64,000 bases of DNA from Epilithonimonas xixisoli (GTDB taxonomy: Bacteria; Bacteroidota; Bacteroidia; Flavobacteriales; Weeksellaceae), in the NCBI RefSeq assembly GCF_004365655.1, contig NZ_SOEO01000001.1:372001-436000 (forward strand). Reading direction: 5' to 3'. Under the pieces are notes generated by a model. It was not told the DNA's origin, did not search any database, and was given only the letters and a program-made list of their open reading frames with translations. How positions within the stretch are numbered: the first letter of the stretch is position 1; the number at the start of each line of letters is the position of its first letter. Both the position numbers and the translations under genes were made by a program. Shown one piece after another: positions 51,025-59,601 of this stretch.

Positions 51025-52653
51025 TTAATCCTTAATGATTTTTTTGGAATAGGAATTAATGCCGTCTTCTATTACAAGAATATAAATCCCTTTATCTATT
51101 TTCCTTAGATCGATGCTGTTGTTAATTATTGTTCCTTTGGATAATAATTGACCTGCAGAAGTGAAGATTTTGTAAGTTGTATTGGATGGTATTTTTTGAA
51201 TGTGTAAAAAATCTTTCACTGGATTGGGATAGAATGTAATATTATAAGAAGCAGTTTCAGAAACGGCGAGGTTTCCTTCGGTTTCGTATGCTCCTAAATC
51301 TATAGAGTTTCCAGATAATCTTGGATTTCCTGCTAAATCTTTGGAGTTTGAAATAGGAATTTGAGAAACATTGTTATAAAGTGCATTTTCTCCAATGTTT
51401 CTTCCTGGACTGGTATCTTGTAAGTTGAAATTATTAAGAGAATTCATAAAAAGAGGATTGGTTCCTACAAGATTATTGCTTCCAAAAGTGTTGGCTTGGA
51501 AAATATTTCTTCTGAAGTCTTTCGTACTTTGATCATTGCTGTTGGGAGATGTGTGATCTACGTCGGCTAGGTTTGCTGAGCCAGATTTTGCTGTATTGTT
51601 GTAGAAAATAGAATTGAATATATGGGTCAAATATGTAGAGTTTACATTCGAGTCAAGGTGTCTGTGGATGATCGCTGAACCTTCATTTGAAACAAAAGTC
51701 GAATTAGAAACATAAAGTTCATCGTTATTATAAATTCCGCCGCCCGATTCCAAAGCTGAATTCTGATGGAAAAGTGAGTTTATTACTTTTAAAATTTCCC
51801 AACTATAAATAGCACCTCCATTTTGATTACAAGAGTTGGATTTGAAAACGGAATTGGATAAATTAAGCTCAGATTTCGAGTGAATCGCACCGCCAGACAC
51901 GTCGGAATGGTTGTTCTCAAAAGTACAATTGATGATATTTGCCTTTTGCGTCCAGGTATAAATTGCGCCACCAGGATTTACGGAACTATTATTAATAAAT
52001 CTGCTGTCGCGGATGGTCACATTATCGTCCCAGTTGTGAATAGCGCCTCCGCCATTTCCTTCGACAGAGTGGTTTTTGTTGCCTTCAAAATCACAATTTT
52101 CAACCAAGTGTCCGCCGCCGTTTCTAAGGTAAACTGCGCCTGCACCTCTTTCGGATGTAGAGACGTTATCGGTGAATTTGCAATTTTTTAAAATAAAATT
52201 TTCGCCAGCCATGAAGATTGCGCCACCTCCAGAGTTGGGATTTGTGCCTCCTGTGATGGTTCCGGTTACAAATCCATTTCTGAATGTGATACCATTCACT
52301 TCGGTATTGTCGCTTCTGAGCATCAGGATTTGGGTGGTATTCTGTCCATCAAGAATTGTAAGATTTGTCGTGTAATTTCTTTGGTTGAGGTTGGTTTCTG
52401 TTCCCGCAAATCCACCGTATAATTTTAGATTTGAAATATTATTCTCCAAAACTAAGCTGGAGGTGATATTGTAAACACCAGATTTTAACCACAATTGTGA
52501 GTTTGATCCCGCGTTGCTGATGGCGTTTTGTAATGTGGAAGCATTAGCCCAGGAAGATCCGCTTTTGTTTCCGGCGCCGGATTGAGTTACAAATATTTGA
52601 GAATTTAATTTTAAAATGAGTAAAAGAAAACCTAAGAAATAATACTTTTTCAT
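51025..52653 (-). CDS. T9SS-secreted parallel beta-helix protein
   Basis: This 542-residue protein has a signal peptide (KYYFLGFLLLILKLNSQ). It then carries a right-handed parallel beta-helix: tandem rungs such as GAIYTWTQKANIINCTFENN, GAIHSKSELNLSNSVFKSN and GAIYSWEILKVINSLFHQN, plus an RNPRLSGNSIDLGAYE-like choice-of-anchor Q end near 435. The C-terminal T9SS sorting domain (ITFYPNPVKDFLHIQK...YSKKIIKD) targets it outside. Such proteins bind or degrade polysaccharides; no pectate-lyase catalytic set is visible, so adhesion is as likely. Confidence 0.87.
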   Translation of the reverse strand: MKKYYFLGFLLLILKLNSQIFVTQSGAGNKSGSSWANASTLQNAISNAGSNSQLWLKSGVYNITSSLVLENNISNLKLYGGFAGTETNLNQRNYTTNLTILDGQNTTQILMLRSDNTEVNGITFRNGFVTGTITGGTNPNSGGGAIFMAGENFILKNCKFTDNVSTSERGAGAVYLRNGGGHLVENCDFEGNKNHSVEGNGGGAIHNWDDNVTIRDSRFINNSSVNPGGAIYTWTQKANIINCTFENNHSDVSGGAIHSKSELNLSNSVFKSNSCNQNGGAIYSWEILKVINSLFHQNSALESGGGIYNNDELYVSNSTFVSNEGSAIIHRHLDSNVNSTYLTHIFNSIFYNNTAKSGSANLADVDHTSPNSNDQSTKDFRRNIFQANTFGSNNLVGTNPLFMNSLNNFNLQDTSPGRNIGENALYNNVSQIPISNSKDLAGNPRLSGNSIDLGAYETEGNLAVSETASYNITFYPNPVKDFLHIQKIPSNTTYKIFTSAGQLLSKGTIINNSIDLRKIDKGIYILVIEDGINSYSKKIIKD

Positions 52654-52890
52654 AAAATTTTGTTTTGGTGATTAATATATTTTTGATTTTTAAAGTAGCG
52701 CTATTCGATGCTTAATTTAATTAGCATGTACTCTAAATCTTGATTCTAAGCCAATTCTACTGAAATATCAAACTAATAATCATTCCATTTTTTTAAGAAT
52801 TGTTAGTATTGCTATATTTTAATGTTAATAAATCGTTAACAATTTTGGCAGGTGTTTTGTATAATTCTTAACAATATTAAATTATAAGTT

Positions 52891-53757
52891 ATGATTAAAC
52901 AATTATTTTTTGCTATGAGCCTATTATTGGCAAGTTTTGTATGTCATGCGCAGACAATTTCTTTGACTGGCGCACAATTTAACAATTGGGAAGATGATGT
53001 GGATCTAACATCGACTACTGGAATTATCTACACCGCAGCTAATGTTTCTCTGATTCCTGGCGAAATCAAGTTTAGAGAAAATCACAGTTGGGGAAATAGT
53101 TGGGGTGCAAATTCTTTTCCTGTAGGAATTGGCGTTCTGAATGTGCAGGCTAACATTCTTGTGAATGTCGCAGGTACATATAATGTCGTTTTCAACAAGT
53201 TAACTGGGGTTTACGCTTTTGTCCTCACTTCTTTCCCTAGAGTTTCTTTGGTGGGTAATAACATAGGAACACCATGGGAAACAGATGTTTTCCTGAATAC
53301 AATCGATGGAATTACTTATAATCTTCAAAATTACAACTTAGTTTCCGGCGAGGTCAAATTCCGTTTGGAAGCTGGCTGGCTAGTGAGTTGGGGAAGTAGC
53401 AATGGTGCATTCCCGACTGGTTTAGGAGTTTTGGGAGGTCTTAACATCAATGCAAATGTAGCAGGAACTTATAACATTAGTTTCAATTTGCTTACCGGAG
53501 TTTATCTTTTCACGCAAACGCTCGCTGTTTCCGATACGACTAAGAAACAAGTTGTCCTGAATACCCTTGTGAAAGATGATCTTAGATTTTCCGAACAAGT
53601 CAATAGGGTAGATCTCTATTCGGCAGATGGAAAATTGATTAAGTCCTATCAAAACATCACAACTGTGAATATGTCAGATCTTTCCAAAGGTCAATATGTT
53701 TTGAAAATCCAAATCAAAGGAAACGAAACTTTCAGTCAAAAAATTATCAAAAATTAA
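52891..53757 (+). CDS. T9SS-secreted protein with two SusE/SusF-like repeats
   Basis: This 288-residue protein has a signal peptide (FFAMSLLLASFVCHAQ). Two tandem ~90-residue modules follow, each opening with SLTGAQFNNWEDDVDL / SLVGNNIGTPWETDVFL and containing the W-G pattern RENHSWGNSWGANSFP / RLEAGWLVSWGSSNGAFP. That resembles the starch-binding domains of SusE/SusF. A sorting tail (VVLNTLVKDDLRFSEQVN...KGQYVLKIQIKGNETFSQKIIKN) follows. Carbohydrate binding at the cell surface is inferred. It shares a TTAA stop overlap with menC. Confidence 0.82.
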   Translation: MIKQLFFAMSLLLASFVCHAQTISLTGAQFNNWEDDVDLTSTTGIIYTAANVSLIPGEIKFRENHSWGNSWGANSFPVGIGVLNVQANILVNVAGTYNVVFNKLTGVYAFVLTSFPRVSLVGNNIGTPWETDVFLNTIDGITYNLQNYNLVSGEVKFRLEAGWLVSWGSSNGAFPTGLGVLGGLNINANVAGTYNISFNLLTGVYLFTQTLAVSDTTKKQVVLNTLVKDDLRFSEQVNRVDLYSADGKLIKSYQNITTVNMSDLSKGQYVLKIQIKGNETFSQKIIKN

Positions 53758-54761
53758 TTTTCAAACCAAAGATTTTCTCCTTTTAATATCAAAGGACTAG
53801 GAAAATTATTTGTAAACAAACTTCCGGTGCCCAATCCTTGCGGCATCGGATTTTTTTTGAGATAAGTGTATTGTGCAATGGCATTCAGTCCAATGTTACT
53901 TTCCAGTGCAGATGTGATCCACCAGCCAATATTTTGTTTTTCTGCCAAACTAATCCATTCATCAGATCCGGAAAATCCGCCGATCAGACTTGGTTTCAAA
54001 ATAATATATTGAGGTTCAACTTTTCGGAGAAGGTCTTTCTTAGATTCCACATTCAAAATTCCGATCAATTCTTCGTCCAGCGCAATGGGAGTTGGTGTGT
54101 TTTTGCAAAGTTCTGCCATCGCTTCCCAGTTTCCGGCTTGTATCGGTTGTTCGATCGAATGAATATCGAGTTTTGCCAATTCTTCCAAAACGACTTTAGC
54201 TTGTTCTGGAGAGAAAGCGCCATTGGCATCTACGCGAAGTTCAATTTTATCTTTCGGGAATTTCTTTCTTAGAGACTTTAATATTTCTCTTTCAGAATCC
54301 CAATCAGTTCCGATTTTTAGTTTGATGCAAGTGAAACTACTTTCCAGTTTTTCTTCAATTTGAGATTGCATATAATCTGTATCGCCCATCCAAATCAATC
54401 CATTAATCATAATAGAATCTTTTCCATCTGTGAAATCACTAGGAAAATAAAGGTCTCCCTGATGTTCAAGGTTCAACAAAGCTTGTTCGATTCCAAAAAT
54501 AATGGAAGGATGATTCACGAGTTCTTCCTGCAAATCTTCTAATTTAAGATTGATGTTTCTGCAAGCCCATTCCAAAGCATTTTCATAATCGTCATCGTCA
54601 TCAAAACTCAATCCTCGGAAAAGAGAACATTCTCCGATTCCTTTTTTGTCATCTTCAAAGATTTCGATAAAATAAGTTTCTTTCGTGTCCAATATGCCGC
54701 GCGAAGTTCCGCTTGGACGTTTAAAATTGAGAATATATTGGTGAAATTTTGCAGTCTTCAT
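53754..54761 (-). CDS. menC: o-Succinylbenzoate synthase
   Basis: This 335-residue enolase-superfamily enzyme of menaquinone synthesis dehydrates SHCHC to o-succinylbenzoate. The catalytic Lys lies in IKLKIG, the Mg ligands in RVDANGAF, SIEQP and LDEE, and the second Lys in ILKPSLIGG. It overlaps the convergent T9SS gene by four bases (shared TTAA). No other men gene is in view; L-Ala-D/L-Glu epimerase is less likely given the KxK/DANGA/EQP context and length. Confidence 0.9.
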   Translation of the reverse strand: MKTAKFHQYILNFKRPSGTSRGILDTKETYFIEIFEDDKKGIGECSLFRGLSFDDDDDYENALEWACRNINLKLEDLQEELVNHPSIIFGIEQALLNLEHQGDLYFPSDFTDGKDSIMINGLIWMGDTDYMQSQIEEKLESSFTCIKLKIGTDWDSEREILKSLRKKFPKDKIELRVDANGAFSPEQAKVVLEELAKLDIHSIEQPIQAGNWEAMAELCKNTPTPIALDEELIGILNVESKKDLLRKVEPQYIILKPSLIGGFSGSDEWISLAEKQNIGWWITSALESNIGLNAIAQYTYLKKNPMPQGLGTGSLFTNNFPSPLILKGENLWFEN

Positions 54762-54776
54762 TTTACAAAAATAAGA

Positions 54777-54800
54777 AAAGACCGAGAAAATCGGTCTTTT
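54777..54800 (-). terminator. fbp terminator
   Basis: AAAAGACCGA and TCGGTCTTTT pair around GAAAA; on the minus strand TTTT follows. It lies between the fbp stop and the menC start. Confidence 0.8.
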
Positions 54801-54825
54801 ATAGAATAATCTAAAAAAAATAAGT

Positions 54826-55845
54826 TTAATTTTTATTTACCGCTTTTGCCATAAATTCCTCTGCTTTCGTTACCATTGCTGCACTTCCGCAGAAAAAAGG
54901 AACACGCTGATGAAGCTCTGTTGGCTCAATTTCCATAATTCTTTTGAAACCGTCACTGCATTTTCCGCCGGCTTGTTCTGCCAAATAGGCTAATGGATTA
55001 CATTCGTAAAGAAGTCTAAGTTTTCCTTTTGGAGATTGCGATGTGGAAGGGTAGATGTAGATGCCGCCTTTCAGCATATTTCTGTGAAAATCCGAAACCA
55101 ACGATCCGATATATCTGGATGTATATGGTCTGTCGCCTTCTTCCTCCTGACAATATTTGATGTAATCTTTCACGCCTTGCGGAAATTTAACATAATTTCC
55201 TTCGTTGATAGAGTAGATTTTCCCCGCAGTTGGGAACTTGATGTTTTCGTGAGATAAGTAGTAAGTTCCGATTGATGGATCCAAAGTAAATCCATTCACG
55301 CCATTTCCAGTCGTGTAAACAATCATTGTAGATGAGCCATAAACCACGTAACCTGCTGCAACTTGATTCACACCTTTTTGTAAGAAATCTCTCAATTCTA
55401 CAGGACTTCCCGGATCCGAAACTCTCCTGTAAATAGAAAAAATGGTTCCCACAGACACATTCACATCGATGTTGGAAGAGCCATCCAAAGGATCAATCAA
55501 AACCACATATTTGCTGAGGTGTGCGTTTTCCGTGCATTTCACTTCTATAAAGTCATCGTTTTCCTCAGAGGCAATTCCGCAAACCACTTCTCGCTGAGAA
55601 AGAGCAGCGATGAAGATGTCATTCGCCAGAACATCCAGTTTTTGCTGTTCTTCGCCTTGGATGTTTTCTGTTCCCACTTTTCCAATGATGTCGGCAATTC
55701 CTGCTTTGTTCACTTCGCGGTTGACGATTTTCGTAGCAATCCTGATGGAACTGATAAGTCTGGAAAGTTCTCCGGTGGAGTATTTGAAATCATCTTGTTT
55801 TTCGATAATGAATTCTCCTAAAGTCTGCAAAGCCTGATTTGACAT
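54826..55845 (-). CDS. fbp: Class I fructose-1,6-bisphosphatase
   Basis: This 339-residue gluconeogenic phosphatase has the metal-binding motif [10 protein letters not shown] at about 118-127, the EENDDF acidic site before it, and the C-terminal GGKCSDG...[19 protein letters not shown] pattern. Length is standard. A TAGTTTTG -7-like box lies at 55868-55875 (minus). Confidence 0.95.
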   Translation of the reverse strand: MSNQALQTLGEFIIEKQDDFKYSTGELSRLISSIRIATKIVNREVNKAGIADIIGKVGTENIQGEEQQKLDVLANDIFIAALSQREVVCGIASEENDDFIEVKCTENAHLSKYVVLIDPLDGSSNIDVNVSVGTIFSIYRRVSDPGSPVELRDFLQKGVNQVAAGYVVYGSSTMIVYTTGNGVNGFTLDPSIGTYYLSHENIKFPTAGKIYSINEGNYVKFPQGVKDYIKYCQEEEGDRPYTSRYIGSLVSDFHRNMLKGGIYIYPSTSQSPKGKLRLLYECNPLAYLAEQAGGKCSDGFKRIMEIEPTELHQRVPFFCGSAAMVTKAEEFMAKAVNKN

Positions 55846-56084
55846 ATTTTGGTTAATTTGATTTTTACAAAACTATATTTTTTTTTAATTCAATGAAACA
55901 AAATTTACCATTTTTTGATGACACTTATCATAATTTCATTAATATGTTTTATATCTCAAATTGAGGCATTGGAAAAAGAAGTCTCTAATTTTTATATTTC
56001 GTTCATTATTAATATTTTTGAAAGTTAATATTCGATTAACAGCTTCTTAATTTTATAAGAAAAAAATCTAACGGTAAAAATCTA

Positions 56085-57323
56085 ATGAAAATTTACAAAT
56101 TTGGTGGCGCATCTGTAAAAGATGCCGATGGTGTGAAAAATGTGGCTTTGGTTCTGGAAACACAAGGTTTTGAAAAATGTCTGCTGGTGGTTTCCGCTAT
56201 GGGAAAAACGACGAATGCGCTGGAAAAAGTAGTAGAATATTACTTCAAGAAGCAGGATTACCAGGCAGAAATAGAATTGATAAAGAAATCTCACATCGAT
56301 ATTGCCAAAGGTTTATTCTCAGAAGGTCATCCCGTTTTTGGGGAGATATCATTATTTTTTGATGATATTGATTCTTTTTTGAGAAGAAACAAATCGCCGA
56401 ATTATAACTTCGTTTACGATCAGGTTGTAAGTTGTGGTGAGATGATTTCTTCCAAAATTCTCAGCGAATATCTAAATGAAATTCAGTTTTTCAACCATTG
56501 GTTGGATGCGAGAGATTATATTAAAACCGATACAAATTATAGAGAAGGAATCGTAAACTGGCAGGAGACAGAACAGAATATTTCCAAACTGGATAAGATC
56601 AATTGCTATGTGACGCAGGGATTTATAGGGTCAGAAAGTAATAATTTCACGGTGACATTGGGTCGTGAAGGTTCAGATTACACCGCTGCGATTTTCGCTT
56701 ATTGCCTCAATGCAGACGAAATGACGATCTGGAAAGACGTTCCCGGCGTGATGACTGGCGATCCAAGAAAATTTGATGATGTGGAATTGTTGACGCATAT
56801 TTCTTACGAGGAAGCGATTGAGATGGCTTACTACGGCGCATCTGTCATTCACCCAAAAACTTTACAACCGCTGAAACAGAAGAATATTCCGTTTTTTGTA
56901 AAATCATTTGTTGAGCCGAAAGAACCGGGAACTAAAGTTGGGAATTCCGCAGAAAACGAACTTACAGAAAGTTATATCCTGAAAGAAAATCAAACGTTGC
57001 TGAATGTTGAAACGCGAGACTTCTCTTTCATAGCCGAGGATCACATCAGTTTGATATTTACACTTTTGGCAAAATATAAAATTAAAGTTTCTTTGATGCA
57101 GAATTCAGCAATTTCATTAGCTTTATGTTTGGAAGACAAATTTGGAACAGCAAACGATTTCAATGAAGAATTGCAACAAAACTTCATCACACAAATGACA
57201 AAAAATGTAGCGTTATTTACTGTCAGAAATGCAGAATTGGATAAGCTGGACAAATTCTACAAAGACAAAAAAGTCTTGCTGGAACAGATTTCCAAAAAAA
57301 CATTTCAAATGGTAACTATGTAA
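56085..57323 (+). CDS. Aspartate kinase
   Basis: This 412-residue monofunctional aspartokinase catalyses the first step to Lys, Thr and Met. The N-terminal KFGGASVKDADGVKN is the ATP-phosphate loop, VTLGREGSDYTAA is the substrate-binding motif and WKDVPGVMTGDPR the third signature. The C-terminal ACT region is short (NVETRDFSFIAEDHISLIFT...). Divergence in the regulatory domain means allosteric control cannot be inferred. Only 7 bp separate it from the acyltransferase gene, suggesting cotranscription. Confidence 0.92.
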   Translation: MKIYKFGGASVKDADGVKNVALVLETQGFEKCLLVVSAMGKTTNALEKVVEYYFKKQDYQAEIELIKKSHIDIAKGLFSEGHPVFGEISLFFDDIDSFLRRNKSPNYNFVYDQVVSCGEMISSKILSEYLNEIQFFNHWLDARDYIKTDTNYREGIVNWQETEQNISKLDKINCYVTQGFIGSESNNFTVTLGREGSDYTAAIFAYCLNADEMTIWKDVPGVMTGDPRKFDDVELLTHISYEEAIEMAYYGASVIHPKTLQPLKQKNIPFFVKSFVEPKEPGTKVGNSAENELTESYILKENQTLLNVETRDFSFIAEDHISLIFTLLAKYKIKVSLMQNSAISLALCLEDKFGTANDFNEELQQNFITQMTKNVALFTVRNAELDKLDKFYKDKKVLLEQISKKTFQMVTM

Positions 57324-57330
57324 AAAAACT

Positions 57331-59175
57331 ATGAGCTTAATTTCCAAAGAAGACTTGATAAAAGCTGCCGGATTAGAAAAAATTGGTTTTCTCAAAAGAC
57401 CAGTGGCTTCGGCAATTATGAATCTCACAAAAATAAATGAAGTCAATGATCTCTATAACAAACTGATTCACACCAAAGGCGTAGAGTTTTTTGATGAGTT
57501 CATTCGCGAGCAGGAACTCAGCTACATCGTGTTTGAAGAAGATCTTGCCAAAGTTCCAAAAACCGGTCCGTTCATTATCGTTTCCAATCATCCGCTGGGA
57601 GCATTGGATGGGATTTTGATGTGCAAAATTCTGTTGCGCGTGCGTCCGGATTTCAAAGTGATGGGGAATTTTCTCCTTTCGAAAATTAAGCCAATGGATC
57701 CATTTGTGATTTCGGTTAACCCATTCGAAGAAAGAAAAGATGCTTTCAACAGTTCTGGCGGGATGAGAGAAACTTTCAGGCATTTGTCGGAAGGAGGGTG
57801 TCTTGGAATTTTTCCTGCAGGCGAAGTTTCTAATAAAAATAATGAGTACGGAGAAATACTAGACAGACCTTGGGGAAAAACAGCTTTGAAAATCATTAAA
57901 AAAGCTAAAGTTCCGGTAATCCCGATGTATTTCCACGCAACTAACAGTAAAATGTTTTATAATGTTTCTAAGCTGCATCCGGATTTGCAAACCTTGATGC
58001 TACCAACAGAAATGATGCGCAAAAGGGATAAGCCCATCCGAATCCGAATTGGAAAACCAATCTCTGTAAAACAAATGGATGAGGAAGAAACGCTGGAAGA
58101 ATTGGGCGATTATCTGTACAACAAAGTCTATATGCTGAAGTCTTACTACGAAAGAAGAAAAAGCATAACAGAGAAACTGAAGCTGCCCAATATGTCATTG
58201 AAAAATCCGCTTCAGAAACAAAACAATATTGTTCAGAATATCATAGATGCAACGCCGACTGAAGATATTGAAAACGAAATTAATACGCTGAAACAAACCG
58301 AAAATAAGAAACTTTTTTCACACGGCGATTACGATGTGTTTTTCACCAAATCCGAAGAGATTCCATCCATAATGAGGGAAATCGGAAGGCAGAGAGAACT
58401 CACATTCCGCGCCATTGGAGAAGGGACAAATCTTCCTTTTGATCTGGATGAGTACGATAATCATTACCATCATCTTTTCCTTTGGGACAATGCGGATAAA
58501 AAGCTGGTTGGCGCTTACCGAATGGCTCTGGGTTCCGAAGTCATGAAAAAGCATGGCATAGATGGATTCTACACCAGTTCTCTCTTTGAATATGATCCGG
58601 AATTGCAACCATTTTTCCGAAAAGTGATAGAAATGGGAAGAGCTTACATTTCCATAGAATATCAGCAAAAACCATTTCCATTATTCCTGCTTTGGAGAGG
58701 AATTGTTCACGTTTGTTTGAGAAATCCGGAACACAAATTCCTGATGGGAGGCGTGAGCATCAGCAACAAATTCTCAGAATTCTCAAAATCATTGATGATT
58801 GAATTTATGCGTTCTCATTATTATGATTCTGCAGTTGCACAATATATTCATCCAAAAAATGAATTTAAAGTAGTGATGAAAGAGCGTGATAAAGCATTGT
58901 TCTTTGAAGATATGGATGCTGATCTTAATAAGCTTGATAAAATTATTGACGATCTTGAACCTGAATTAAGATTGCCGGTTTTGATTAAGAAATATATTAA
59001 ACAAAATGCAAAAATGATCGCCTTCAACGTAGATCCAAACTTCAATGATGCGATTGATGGATTGATGTATATCAGAATCAGTGATCTTCCGGAAGATACA
59101 ATCAAGCCGGTTTTGGAGGAATTGAGTGATTTTTTCAAAGCGCAAACTGAAAAAAAATCGTCTGAAAATCAGTGA
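57331..59175 (+). CDS. olsF: OlsF-type bifunctional acyltransferase (aminolipid synthesis)
   Basis: This 614-residue two-domain protein has an N-terminal PlsC-like acyltransferase with the H-x5-D motif SNHPLGALDG (His87, Asp93) and FPAGEVS. The C-terminal GNAT-like acyltransferase (about 330-560) has FRAIGEGT, GAYRMALG and EMGRAYISIEYQ. OlsF proteins, including one from Flavobacterium, make ornithine lipid in two acylations: the C-terminal domain N-acylates ornithine and the N-terminal domain adds the second acyl chain. The C-terminal ~50 residues are charged and helical. The head amino acid could instead be glycine or another amine. Confidence 0.85.
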   Translation: MSLISKEDLIKAAGLEKIGFLKRPVASAIMNLTKINEVNDLYNKLIHTKGVEFFDEFIREQELSYIVFEEDLAKVPKTGPFIIVSNHPLGALDGILMCKILLRVRPDFKVMGNFLLSKIKPMDPFVISVNPFEERKDAFNSSGGMRETFRHLSEGGCLGIFPAGEVSNKNNEYGEILDRPWGKTALKIIKKAKVPVIPMYFHATNSKMFYNVSKLHPDLQTLMLPTEMMRKRDKPIRIRIGKPISVKQMDEEETLEELGDYLYNKVYMLKSYYERRKSITEKLKLPNMSLKNPLQKQNNIVQNIIDATPTEDIENEINTLKQTENKKLFSHGDYDVFFTKSEEIPSIMREIGRQRELTFRAIGEGTNLPFDLDEYDNHYHHLFLWDNADKKLVGAYRMALGSEVMKKHGIDGFYTSSLFEYDPELQPFFRKVIEMGRAYISIEYQQKPFPLFLLWRGIVHVCLRNPEHKFLMGGVSISNKFSEFSKSLMIEFMRSHYYDSAVAQYIHPKNEFKVVMKERDKALFFEDMDADLNKLDKIIDDLEPELRLPVLIKKYIKQNAKMIAFNVDPNFNDAIDGLMYIRISDLPEDTIKPVLEELSDFFKAQTEKKSSENQ

Positions 59176-59270
59176 TTTTTGCATTAATATTCAAGGAATT
59201 TTCAATATAACTTGCACAGTAAGAATAAAGAATATATTTTTGCACCACTCAAAATAACAATGCGAGTGTT

Positions 59271-59343
59271 GGTTTCTTAGCTCAGTTGGTAGAGCAATGG
59301 ATTGAAAATCCATGTGTCCCTGGTTCGATCCCTGGAGAAACCA
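59271..59343 (+). tRNA. tRNA-Phe (GAA), copy 1
   Basis: A 73-nt cloverleaf: acceptor arms GGTTTCT and AGAAACC, D-loop AGTTGGTA, anticodon stem ATGGA/TCCAT with loop TTGAAAA (anticodon GAA at 59304-59306), and T-arm CTGGTTCGATCCCTGG. CCA is not encoded. Confidence 0.97.
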
Positions 59344-59413
59344 CAACATCTTAATTTAAGATTTAAAAAATTAAAAGATGTATTTATTACATCGAACAGA
59401 ACAAAAAAGTTTT

Positions 59414-59486
59414 GGTTTCTTAGCTCAGTTGGTAGAGCAATGGATTGAAAATCCATGTGTCCCTGGTTCGATCCCTGGAGAAACCA
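59414..59486 (+). tRNA. tRNA-Phe (GAA), copy 2, identical to copy 1
   Basis: Identical over all 73 nt to the copy 143 bp upstream, with anticodon GAA at 59447-59449. The 70-bp spacer is AT-rich. Confidence 0.97.
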
Positions 59487-59489
59487 CTT

Positions 59490-59519
59490 AAAACCGCCTA
59501 ATTTTAGGCGGTTTTTTTG
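59490..59519 (+). terminator. Terminator of the tRNA-Phe pair
   Basis: AAAACCGCCTAA and TTAGGCGGTTTT pair around TT, followed by T residues, starting 4 bp after copy 2. Confidence 0.88.
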
Positions 59520-59601
59520 TGCATTAATTTTAAAAATATTTGTTAATGTTTTCTTAAAAAAGAATATTTTTGTAAAAACTTATTTCCATAATCTTAATTG
59601 C

